A stretch of DNA of 64,000 bases from Epiperipatus broadwayi. Taxonomy: Eukaryota; Onychophora; Udeonychophora; Euonychophora; Peripatidae. Position 1 is the first letter of the stretch. Every line of letters starts with the position of its first letter. The notes below the pieces were generated by a model. It searched no databases and was not told the DNA's origin. It saw only the letters and a program-made list of their open reading frames with translations. The stretch covers positions 344,501 to 408,500 of the forward strand of contig JAQFVV010012401.1 in the NCBI GenBank assembly GCA_028023455.1, in the 5' to 3' direction. Below are positions 38,685 through 49,428 of the stretch, in pieces. Made by a program: the position numbers and the translations under genes.

Positions 38685-41600
38685 TGTGCCGGTCAAAACA
38701 TGCTTATCCATCTAACATGAGCTGGAACTCACAAAATGTACTTCAAACCCAGTTGAGCCCGAGATTTTGGTCAGGGACCAGCCTGGATTCGAACCCACTC
38801 TCCAAGCCCCAGATCCAACACCTAATGGACAACATAACAATGATGGCACATGAGAATTAATTCTTAATCCGGCCCACTAGCAAATCGGAGAAAACAATTA
38901 GACTCATGGACTTAAACATATATATAAACAACTTAAATACTAAAGACATTCCAAAGATAAAATCTAATATATTAATTTAATAAGGGTTTTACTAATGAAA
39001 TAGCTATGGGCAATTAGTGAATTGGATTGATTTAATAAGGAGACAGAAACTGATATATGATGACTTAAAATATATTTATTGACAATTGTTGTTGGCAAAT
39101 GCATGCAGGCATTTTATTTATAAAGTAACATTACTCTAGGCCATTTAAACAATAATTGATACATTGGCTATTATTTAATTGCACCAATATTATTTAATGG
39201 AAACAAATACCCTAATATATAACTAATCACTACATTAACTTTTATCAGTTATGCCCTTTCATCATCAGTCCATGTGGCTATTGTACGTGAAATCAAACCA
39301 AGTCTGGAGTGAAACTTAATAATACATCTGACTATAATAATTTTATATATCAACTATGGGCTTATAAAGCATCCCAGATAGCTTTAGATCAAACGGGTTT
39401 TCGAGAATGCTTCGGATCAACACCGAAGATTGCATATTATGGAAGTAGAGTTGGCTATAATGATTTTACTGATATGCTAGGCACAAGTAAAATATAATAA
39501 TAAAGTTGCTCTGCAGATGGAAAATAGTTTTAGTGTTTTTGTGACAAACAACGGTTTACTCAATAACCGGTGTCATGCTGCTAAAAGGGAACCTTTATTT
39601 GGTTCATAAGAAGTGGGGGACTTATGTGCTACTCTGGCCCATAGCTCAGACTTCGCTATTGCACTACCCATAAAAGAGGAAGATGGGCTGGACTTACCGT
39701 GGCTTCATCTTATATATATAAAACAGCACAACGAGAAAATATTAATAAGTTTCACATCCGCCAAGCCGAAGGATATTATAAATTAAATATCATATATTAA
39801 ATGAACACCAGTTCATCAGCTTGATCAAAAGAGCCAATTCTTCTGTAGCATGAGAAATATGATATGCTACTGACGGGAATATATGTATACAAACTTTATT
39901 TTATCCCATTCAATCTCTTTAGTTATCTATAACTACTAAACTTTTAAACAGGGGGAAAAGTATATTTAATAAGGGACTTACAAATACTTAACTAAAAAAT
40001 ATACTTATGATTACACTCCAGGCTAGTTTAATCTTTAGTAACATAATAATTAAAGGTTGAAAAGTCACATTTTATATTTATATTAATTAATTTACTAAAT
40101 GACAAAATATGAATTTGGTTTTCGAAACAGCGCACGAAATGACGCTATATAAATAATAATACGAAGATTTTAAATTTATATCTTTAAAAACATATTCTAT
40201 AATTAAATGCACGCCGTTTTGAAATATAGGCATAATTAATAATAATTAAAAATAAGCAAAAGAAAAAGCAAAATATAACTGCAGTGATTAAATTATATAG
40301 CAAAACATTAATTAACACAGATAAATTTAGCAAAAGTATTTCATTTATAGAGAGAGTTTACAATATTGAATTAATAAAGAAATTTACAAAAGTATTTCAT
40401 TTTATAGAATTTAAAGATTATTTGGAAAAACAATTTAGGAAGAAGTTTTAATAATATGGTTAGCTAACCTGTTTTTGAAGAAATAATGATTGTTTTTGAA
40501 ATTCACACAGATCTCTGCTATTTTAAATAATATTATAACAGTTCTATAGCTGGACTGGATAGATTCGAGCTGGAACGAAGGTGAATTCTTTGGTGGCTTA
40601 TGGCATGTTCTTATTCAGTTGCGAGACAATTTAAAATGGTGTTGGAATGACGGCAAGTCCCTTTTAGCGGCTTATGACATCTTTTATTTGGTGTAAGCTT
40701 GTTGGATGTTGCTTTGGCATTTGATGGATTGAACTCAGCATTCCATCACGGAACGGCAGCAAAATTTTGCCTGACTTTAGCCGGACATGGTAAAATTAAA
40801 CGATTTATAACTTGTGATATTAACAGCTCTTTAACAGCAAGATGGAGTCTATCTTCCTGCTTAAAATAAGCCCTATTTATACATTTTGACTAAGCTTTAA
40901 CACCTTTTTGGAATTTCGTTAGCCTCAGGACCAAATGACTTTTAATTAAACAAAATAATATAATCCAATTTCTACTACAGATAACGTCTCCGAGGTGTTA
41001 CATTTAATTTACTTAAAATTATTAAAATATATAAATCATATAATTCGATTCAGATTTCACTAATTAAATTCCTTTCTAGGTGTTAAAGAATGTTAAAACT
41101 TAGCAGAAGGAACAGTATTCTTATTTAATGTTAAAGTCTTTTGTTGCAAACAAAAATCAATCAGTAAACTAGATTTTACTTTTTACCCAGGGTGCAGTCA
41201 CTAATTGATCTCTTGTTTACACAAAATTCTCATTTTTAATTACAAACGGATTTTTATTTTACTGAAATAAATAACTTTCAATATATTTGTCTTTACAATA
41301 TTATTTGTTTATTAAAAAAAAAAACAAATCTAAAGAAAATACTTCAGTTTCAATTATATATGTAAAACATTAAATCAGAAAACCGTTAAATATATTTTAA
41401 AGAAAATGTTTTACATTATATCCTTTTATTTAAACTTAAATATATATATATATATACGAATCATTTTGCTGTTATTCCAAGGTTTAAATTATCCATCCAC
41501 ATACGAATATAATAGCGAATATAATTAAGAATTGACTGAAAATTAATAAAACATTTTATAATAATTTATGAGCATTTCTCCGCTATAATTTTATCAAACC

Positions 41601-41785
41601 TGTCTAATTATAGCATGTTTTCGTATGTAAATGGCTGATGCAATTTAAGCGGCCATGATAGCAAAGTTTTTCCTGCTCGACTTACATATAACATCTTTAC
41701 ATTTAAGATAGGTTCGAAACTAGTTCAGATGAGTAGGTCATTAGGTTGATGGTGAAATGGAAAGGGATTGGAGGTTTCCATTTCA
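38685..41785 (-). mobile_element. Solo LTR of a related gypsy family
   Basis: On the + strand it begins TGTGCCGGTCAAAAC, the reverse complement of the TTTTGACCGG-ACA terminus of the LTR family at 1-265 and 3,172-15,988. It ends CCATTTCA. Both flanks carry GTAT (38,681-38,684 and 41,786-41,789), a 4-bp target-site duplication. A TATAAATAGGG word lies on the minus strand near 40,875. No internal coding region is attached. A richer-GC stretch at 39,240-39,860 includes a 62-codon frame with no recognised match and is most simply LTR sequence. Confidence 0.7.
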
Positions 41786-41789
41786 GTAT

Positions 41790-43780
41790 TTCTTGTTATT
41801 AAATTCAGAGATAAAAAGCCAATAAACTCACCTTGCTAGCTTATATGTTTTGGTCAATAATCCACTCATGTTTATGTACTATATGAATAATCAGATAGTA
41901 ATAACAGCTGAAAGATAACAATGTATGGAATGGACATTAGGGATTTACCCTGCTCAGTTCCAAGTGTCTACTTCAGTTAACAGCAAACTCTTTTCTCCAG
42001 CCTTCAAGGACTGTTAAAGCCAACTTTTTATTTGATTTTCTTTTAAACATGGGTTTCAATAAAAATTACTATAATAATCTGAAACTATTACAGTTCTTTA
42101 GATATAAATTCTATCTATTAGGCTATCAAAAGTTTATATCAAAAAATTGCACATCCCAATATTGCCAAATTTAGAGGGAAATTAAAATTATAGTAGTTAT
42201 AGTAATAACACTATAATCTGCTTTCTATTTTCAGCATTACCATTACCAATATAACAAGTATTTTCTTTTACTTTAATAAAAAAAATCCACTATGCCTAAT
42301 GACCTTATAAAACAGACTTTAGATCACCATTTTTATGAGATGTTTACATTTATGGTAAGTAGGGCACTCCTAAATAGAGTCATCCAAACATTTAATAACT
42401 TTCCAAATAAAACTTTTATCTTCGATTCAGTATCAAAATAATTATTCATTGATTATCCTTCCTCATACAAAACAATAACTAAGAATTAACAGTTTGTTAA
42501 ATCTCTCAATATCATTAGTTTTTCAAAGCAGAAGATCTTGAAACCCCCTCTCCCCAAATAAGAAAATTTCGCATTGAATTAAAAGATGAAATCTGGCTAA
42601 ATAATCACATTAAGATTTTAGCATAACTAGATACTGGTCACAAACAATCCCATGATGGCATATTTTTATACTAATCTATAATGTGGATTTTTTTATCAAA
42701 TAAGATCTAAATAAGGCAACAGCAGATGTTCCTTATCACAAGACTACTTACAGTTAACTTTTACATCTAAAGAGCAATTAATTTTTTATTCCATGTGGAG
42801 TCTTTCAGCAGACTGAGTTTAGCACCTGAAATTTACATATATGTAATAGGTTTTGTGATACTTCATTAATGTAAGATGGGGCTACAATTTGCATTGAGAC
42901 TAGCTTTTTTGGTTTTTAAGTTTAACTTTAAGTAGTGTCTGAACATCTTTAATTTTTTTTATATATTTTCCTGAAACATGTTGATTTCTCACTGAATATT
43001 GAAGAATATTCCATATAAGGTTCAGATAATTAATATATATATAAAAACACCCTATTCTAATTTTCTTCAAATGCACTGTTTGATTTCATGACCTGTATGA
43101 AATGTAAAATTATAATTATCATCTGAAAATAATGACTTTCATATTTAAAATATTCAAATAGTCTGCATATATGACACATTCCTGCAAAATAAAGATTGGA
43201 CTAATTATATGGCATTAAAAATCATGATGATTATATCATTGTTGGAAAAAGACATTCAAATTAATGATTTTTTTGGACAGCATCAGTAATAAATTTTGAG
43301 CAATCACATCAAATAATATTGACTTTGAAATGCAACTTGCCTGCATGTATTTTGTTTAGATGAGTAATGACATATACATATTGTCTATAACATTATTAAT
43401 ATTCACATCTCCTCTCAGAAATCATTAATTTTTAACCACAGTTGGTCCTAGTAAGATTAATTTTATATCTTTAATTAATGCAATCATCATCATTAAGCCC
43501 TTCAAAAATTAATCCATGGCTTTTTGAATGCTATTTTTAGCTATCTGAATAGCAACAATTTAATCCATTTTGAATATAGATATATCTTGGTATGCTACTT
43601 TTTTTATTGATTTTCTATGCAAGATTTATTACTACCTTCTTAAAGTTTTATTTGTAAAAAATGTATATGTAAGAAAATATTTCTTTTTCACTACTTTATA
43701 ATGTTAAAAATATGTTAATATGACAGACATTCCCATTAGTTGTTTACACTTCTGTACATATATTAATTTTTCTGTTTCAG
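41790..43780. other. Intronic or upstream sequence before the first Ig exon
   Basis: This is A+T-rich sequence with no exon or transposon recognised. It ends in a splice acceptor (TTTTTCTGTTTCAG). The exon it serves starts inside a codon, so it is the last part of an intron whose donor lies further upstream and was not found. Confidence 0.55.
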
Positions 43781-44104
43781 GTGTTGTGAGTGAAGAATAT
43801 ATCTTTCTGGAGCAGCCTTACGATCAAGAGGTAGGTGAGAATGAGACAATTGAGATCAGATGTCAAGTAAATTACCAGCCAACCACAGTGTTCTGGATGA
43901 TAAATGGTATTCCTTTTACTCGTGACAATCTTCCTCCTCGGTACAGTTTTGTTGGTAATTATTCTAATGGAGAATACCATCTGCGAATTGAGAATGTTAA
44001 TTACCGTTTAGATCTGGGAGAGTATTACTGCCAGCCTTCAGTGCCTTACTGGATCAATCCTATACAAAGAATGAACTCACGACGAGGAAGACTGATTGCT
44101 AGAC
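43781..44104 (+). CDS. Exon for Ig domain 1 of an IRRE/Kirrel-nephrin-like adhesion protein
   Basis: The 324-base exon lies between a TTTCTGTTTCAG acceptor and a GTAACA donor, phase 1 at both ends. It encodes a V-set-like Ig domain: cysteines at residues 27 and 83 of the exon, core tryptophan at 38, and the DLGEYYC F-strand motif. It has potential N-glycosylation sites NET and NYS. QPYDQEVGE at the start and RYSFVGNYSNGEYHLRI before the second cysteine resemble the first domain of Kirre/Roughest/SNS/nephrin proteins, which mediate cell-cell contact in muscle, eye and filtration cells. The next exon joins in frame. The signal peptide is not in view. Other Ig families are possible, because one domain alone is weak evidence. 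Confidence 0.88.
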
Positions 44105-45094
44105 GTAACAGATTTTTAGTATCTTTTTTTAATTTTTTTAATAACTATTAATTATTAATAAATGCTTATATATTTATATACACACACATTACATATATTA
44201 AAAATAAACTCTAAAATCAATCTACATTAAAATTTTTAATGTCTTGTAAATAGAGAAAATTGTAAATGTGATCAGAATATTAATTTCTCATAAGCGTTTT
44301 AATTTGTAAAGTGAATTTTCTCGGAGTAGATATCTAAAAAATTAACGTAATCACTGAATATCAAATTATATAATATTTTCTCATCTTTATCAAGAAAGAA
44401 AGTGTTGCTCCATGATATGATAAGACTGTTCATATTATGCTGTCAATTCAATTTATTTATGCAATGTTCAGTAGTAAAAATAGAACGACTTAAAGATATA
44501 TACTAACTATAGATAACTTTAAATTATGCGATTTAATGAAATGGTAGGGTGATGGATTCACAAGCTAAAGATCTCTAGATAAAAACTCCAATTCTAAGAC
44601 GTCAGTGCTAAATTATCATATGTTAACTGATTAATAAATGATTTGAATATTTTTATATAAGAAAGAAAATCTACAAGTAGATTATATATAAATTATTGTG
44701 AGTAAATAGAATTCACAGTTATTTAATACATAATGAAGTCAAACGATTTTTTAAAAAAGAATAGCATTTTCTCCATTAGTGTTAAAGGCAACATTATATA
44801 TTTTTTTGTTATTAGACTTTAAATATTCATTAGACCAACCCTAATGAATATAATAGTATTGACCTTTAGCATAGAACAATTCAATACCAACATACTCGTT
44901 TGAGAAATATTTAGCTACTAGACTTGTTTAAACTCTAATTAATGAACTATCATAGTCTTCATCTGATAAATAATTTAGTGTAAACATTATTCAATGCATG
45001 CATAATTAGAACATTTGTTTCAGTATATTTCAAAAATTTTCCCGGGTAGGTTAAAAAAAAAAAGTTATAATAAAAATAAAAAAATTACACATTG

Positions 45095-45312
45095 TGCTCA
45101 GAATCAAATGATCACAAAAGAAAAATAAAGGAGGCATTTTACATCAATGGAAACATCCATGCCATTAATAGAAAGGATACTTGCTTCGAGATCTCGAAGA
45201 AATGGGCTACGTAATACTAGCTTATTTGAATATTTGTATTTGCATATTTTATTATACATTTTATGAAGGCTATGAATATGAGGCATGGATCCTCGAAAAC
45301 GTTAAGCCGATA
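45095..45312 (+). pseudogene. Penelope-like element: GIY-YIG endonuclease tail and 3' end
   Basis: The frame from 45,095 reads NDHKRKIKEAFYING and AINRKDTCFEISKKWAT before the stop at 45,212. It matches LKRKIKEAYFITKDNN and LINRKDSCYKISKK in the copy at 57,536-58,040. The KxKEAxxI and (I/L)NRKD blocks are the C-terminal part of the GIY-YIG endonuclease of Penelope-like retroelements. After the stop, GGCTATGAATATGAGG and CCTCGAAAACGTTAAGCC parallel the 3' end of that copy. The start of the element is missing. Confidence 0.75.
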
Positions 45313-45865
45313 AACTTTAATACTAATTAATATCTTCTCTAATTAACAATTATATATTTTACATATAGTGAGAAGTAAAGCTATATTTATTACAATAAAA
45401 AACTAAAATATCTTTAATTGTTTCTTATACTTGCTGAATATAGTATATTGTATTAAATACATGAATAATAATAAAATCACCTTAAATAATACAAGCATTC
45501 TTCCATAGAAGAATAATGAAAACAAAACATTATTTACTCACATGATTATTCAGATGACGAATAGGGAAATATTCCTCACTTTTTTCATTCTTTTTTCACT
45601 TTAAAATCAACACAAACTAAAGACCAATTTACAGATTATTTACATAATTGCTATATAATTTGTTACTTCAACTAAGTAAAATAAATCCTCAACTTTTATT
45701 TGTATTTAAATCCCTAGTCTTGAGCATAGTCGTGAGCATAATACTTGGATACATTAATTAATATATTGCAAAGGAATTTGATCCCAAACTTTTAATCTCC
45801 CTACAACTATCCACTCCATCTTATACAACATATACATATGACCAGATACATGTAACAAAGATAAA

Positions 45866-45932
45866 TGATCTCCAGTATACATATTTTTCATGCTAACCTA
45901 GCACTCATCAGTTAGTCCAGATCATCATCTCC
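45866..45932 (-). ncRNA. Hammerhead-ribozyme-like motif
   Basis: On the minus strand the order is CTGATGAG, then TGCTA-GGT-TAGCA, then TGAAA. This has the form of a hammerhead core: CUGAUGA, a perfect 5-bp stem II with a 3-base loop, and GAAA. The outer strands contain ATGATCT before and AGATCAT after the core, which could pair as stem I. Stem III would be very short and the expected NUH cleavage site is only a degenerate match (AUA or UAC), so activity may be lost. A second family copy at 46,804-46,860 on the + strand keeps the stem but has A for the essential C3. Confidence 0.4.
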
Positions 45933-46384
45933 TGCACAACTATAATGAGTGTTTAAATTTATATTAAGATAATAAATCGTTAAACCTTAATGGATAAGTT
46001 TCAATTTTCTTCACCCTCCAACTCTTCCTCCAATCCATATGATTGAAAATTTGATGATTAAATTCTCAAAGCCTTGTTGATGCCAATATTATTGTCATAC
46101 CCATGTTGACTTTAAGTCATTCTGACCCTTCATTTGTAGGACCTTATACACTGAAGATGAATGGGCAGAATACAGTCTGAATATGTAATATTTAAATACA
46201 AATATATTGTATATACTGAACTTAATGTAGTTAGAAGTAATTTGAACCCAAACCTTCAAGCTCCCCACAGCAATCGTCTCCATCTTATAGAACTGATATT
46301 CTTGACCACATACATGTGAAAAAGATAAATGATCAATATATAACCATGACTCACCAATTGGTCCATATCATAATCTCCTAACTT

Positions 46385-46405
46385 TACACACACACGCACG
46401 CACAG

Positions 46406-46440
<35 letters not shown>

Positions 46441-46441
46441 A
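46385..46441. repeat. AC/AT compound microsatellite
   Basis: Runs of AC, interrupted by GCACGCACAG, pass directly into a run of AT. Confidence 0.9.
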
Positions 46442-47089
46442 TCAGTACTCACTTTATATTAAAATAGAAAATTTTTAAATTTTAATAGACAAGCTTTAAT
46501 CTTCTCCACCTTCCAACTTTTCTGCTATACATATAAAGCTTGTATTCTGCCTATTTCTTTTCTCTGTATTTAAATAGATATATTAAGGTCCTATATGTGA
46601 GAAATCCAAGTGACTAAAGTCAACATGGGTATGACAATAATATTGGCATCAATAGGGGTTTTGAGTATTCCATCATCAAATATTTAATGATATGGATTGC
46701 TGAAGGAATTGGCATCTGGAGAAGATTAAAGCCTGTCCATTAAAGTTTAAAGATTTGCTATCTTAATATAAACTGAGAACCAATTGTATATGTGTGTGGG
46801 AGATGATGATCTGGACCAAATGATGAGTGCTGGTTTAGCATGAAATTCACATATTAGAGATTATCTTTTTTCGGTTGTCATCTGATCCTTCATGTCAGTC
46901 ACTAGAGGCACGATTTCTAATCAAAAACACATTAATATAATGTTCCCAGGCCAGCGATTCTCTATTAATATTGACTTTTTTTGTTTGTTTGTTTGTTTGT
47001 TTACAAAGTTTATTTTCTTTTGTTTCTGAATTATTTTTCCCAAATAATATTTTTGACGATGGTATAATAATAGTTGTTTTTTTTTTTTT

Positions 47090-48575
47090 AATTTTATTGA
47101 CAAGAGGGTCTTTTTTGGTGTGTGTTCAAATAGTAATTTGTGTTGTTTTTTTTTTAAATAGTATTACTGTTTTTGTAAAATTGGATTGCCGAAATTTAAG
47201 AGAGAACAGGTCTTTTTTGGTGTATGGTCAAATAGTAATTTTTTTAAAAAAAAAAAAAATAGTTTTACTGTTTTTTGTAAAATTGGATTGCCGAAATTTA
47301 AGAGAGAATGGGTTTTTTTTTTTGGATGGATCTTTAAATAATAATTGACTTTACTTTGATAGGTTTCCATTTGATGGCCGACAACAATTAGTGGGAGAAG
47401 TGTTTTTGTGTACGATTAAATAATAATTTACGTTACTTTGATAGGTTTACGTTTGATTGTCGACAACAATTATCGGGAGAAGTGTTGTTTTTTTTTTCAT
47501 GTGTGTGTGTGTGTATGTTTAAATAAAAATTAAAACCGTTACTTTTATCGGTTTATATTTGATTGACGTTTGATATGACTTCCTTTCGTTTATAAATTAT
47601 GATTTTTGTTTCTACGAATAAATATTTTTGACAATAGGACAATAATAGTTGTTGTTTGTTTAATTTTTATTGACAAAAGGTTGTTTTTCAGTGTAGTTTC
47701 AAATAGTAATTTGGGTTACATTTAAATAATAAGTTACCATCTTACTTTGATTGGTTTACATTTGATTGACACTAATTATTAGGAGGGGTGTTTTTTTGTG
47801 TGTACGGTTGTAGACAACAATTATTGGGTGAAGGGGTGGGTTAACTGTTTAAAGAATAGTAGTTTTAAGTTACGGTCTTACTTTGATTGGTTTACATTTG
47901 ATTGCCGATACTAATTATTGGGAGGGGTGTTTTTTTGTATGTACGATTGTAGACAACAATTTTTGGGGAAAGGGGTGTAATCGTTTAAAGAATAGTAGTT
48001 TACGTTACTTTTAGTGGTGGTGTACATTTGATTACTGACAATAATTAGTGAGACGGGTGGGTGTTTTTGGATGATGATTAAATACTAATTTACCTTCCTT
48101 TTTATTTTACATTTGATTGCCAACAACAATTATTTAGAGAAAGAGGTTGTTTTTTTTTGTGTATGTTTAAATCAAAATTGAAGTTACTTTTATTTATTAC
48201 ATTTGATTGACAACCAATTGACTTTTTTTTCATTTATAAATTATTGTTTTGGTTTCCCAAAAACATAATATTTTTGACAATGGGACAATAATAGTTCTTA
48301 ATTTCATTATTATTGACAAGAACAGATCTTTTTTGGTGTACATTTAAATAGTAATTTGGGTTGTGTTTAAATAGTAATACTGTTTTTAAAAATTTAAGTG
48401 ACAAAATTAAAAAAACAAGGGGGGGGGGGGGTATGGATCTTTAAATAATAATTTTCATTACTTTAATTTGTTTACATTTGATTGATAACAATTAGCAGGA
48501 GGGGTGTTTTTGTGTATTTTTAAATAATAATTTACATTTTTTGGCTAACAACAATTATTGTGTGTGTATGTTATG
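47090..48575. repeat. Degenerate minisatellite, unit roughly 80-120 bp
   Basis: The same succession recurs many times: a T/G-rich word near GTGTTTTTGTGT, then TTTAAATAATAATTTAC, then TTACTTTGATAGGTTTAC, then TTTGATTG-CGACAACAAT, then TATTGGGAGAAG. Clear copies start near 47,330, 47,405, 47,700, 47,865, 47,990, 48,080 and 48,430. A second unit type with TCTTTTTTGGTGTA and CAAATAGTAATTT recurs near 47,108, 47,212 and 48,328. Open frames here are low-complexity and not genes. Confidence 0.8.
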
Positions 48576-48596
48576 TTACTTTATTTATCAATTTGG

Positions 48597-48938
48597 TTAA
48601 TAATATTTACTGGTAGACATTTCAAGATCATTAATGGCATGCTGTACAGTCAACTTGTCATGGCTCCGGTAATGCAGCAAATGTAAAGACTTGATGAACG
48701 GCATTTGAAATCCCTCAAACCAGCTGCCTTTTCGAAGTGCACATTTCTTTCAGCAAGAACGAGACTTACAAATGAAAGTCCAAAGATCTTTATGGACCTC
48801 AAGTCTCATATGTTTGCCACACAAACACTTTTTTTCTTTCAGCAGGATGTTTTTCTGCTGTAGAAATGTTACAGCACTGGCGGCTTCCATGTCTGGCAAT
48901 TCCCATCTTTTCATATTTTCTGTTTTCGAATTTGCCAT
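48597..48938 (-). pseudogene. Merlin/IS1595-like transposase N-terminal remnant
   Basis: The minus-strand frame from ATG 48,938 runs 114 codons with one internal TGA after residue 62, ending at 48,597. LPDMEAASAVTFLQQKNIL, KKCLCGKHM, a W-x-x-x-C-x-x-x-x-C region and, past the stop, RKGSWFEGFQMPFIKSLHLL match the order in ISXO2-like (IS1595/Merlin) transposases: a helical lead, a zinc ribbon, then the start of the DDE domain (typically G-S-x-F/W). The zinc ribbon has C-L-C-G, one residue short of the usual C-x2-C. The catalytic DDE part is missing, where the sequence passes into the minisatellite. Confidence 0.68.
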
Positions 48939-49283
48939 ACTTTTTGTCTTGGAAAGTTTCTTGCTAAAATGTGACTCAAAGCGTGATCTTTAAAATATTA
49001 CGCTAACCCACCATAATCAAAAATTTAGGAGAAATACAAATTTATGAGGAACAATCATGATACTGTTAAAATTTTTAAAATGTAACAGTACATCAATTCA
49101 TCTTAAAAAAAAAGATACCGATGAAAATTTAAATAATTTTGACACAATCAAATTGATACACTCTCATATGATATTGTTACATCAAATACATAACAGCATT
49201 ACAATAAAGTGCATAACATAAACAACTACGGCATTTTCCTCTGCTTTTAGCATCGGAAAAAGCCACACCGTTAGCCGCTAAGT

Positions 49284-49428
49284 CGAGTTAACACTCTTTC
49301 TAGATTTTATCATAGAAAGAAGACTTAACTCCGAGTTAACAGTCTACCTTTTAGCGTAGAAAGAAGATTTAACTCCAAGTTAACAATCTTTCTAGGATTT
49401 ATTTTAGAAAGAATGCTTAAAGGCTTGG
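49284..49428. repeat. Three tandem hairpin-forming units, about 47 bp each
   Basis: Each unit runs from GAGTTAACACTCTTTCTA (with variants) through a short centre to TAGAAAGAAGACTTAACTCC. The left and right halves are inverted repeats, so each unit can fold on itself. Confidence 0.8.

Larger units (their letters stand above)
45700..46921. repeat. Dispersed repeat family in direct and inverted copies
   Basis: Two direct copies (about 45,700-45,960 and 46,160-46,400) share CAAACTTTTAATCTCCC/CAAACCTTCAAGCTCCC, ACATACATGTGAAAAAGATA and AAATGATC words. A third, inverted copy begins near 46,590, and its TCAACATGGGTATGACAATA block pairs with 46,089-46,108. Another copy of the outer part lies at about 49,505-49,640. 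An AC/AT microsatellite sits at 46,385-46,441. No protein is encoded, so this is a non-autonomous mobile repeat of unknown class. Confidence 0.75.

Noticed and set aside
38760-38830. GGATTCGAACCC near 38,770 as a tRNA gene or SINE head
   Set aside because: There is no A box or cloverleaf at the right distance, and the place is explained as the U5 end of the solo LTR.
43777-43980. Minus-strand 67-codon frame over the first Ig exon
   Set aside because: It is antisense to an exon with splice sites, conserved cysteines and in-frame joining to the next exons.
44540-44605. Possible SINE head (TGGTAGGGTGATGG)
   Set aside because: The B box is absent and there is no second copy in the window.
46971-47348. 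125-codon + strand frame
   Set aside because: It is low-complexity F/L/V sequence produced by T runs in the minisatellite.
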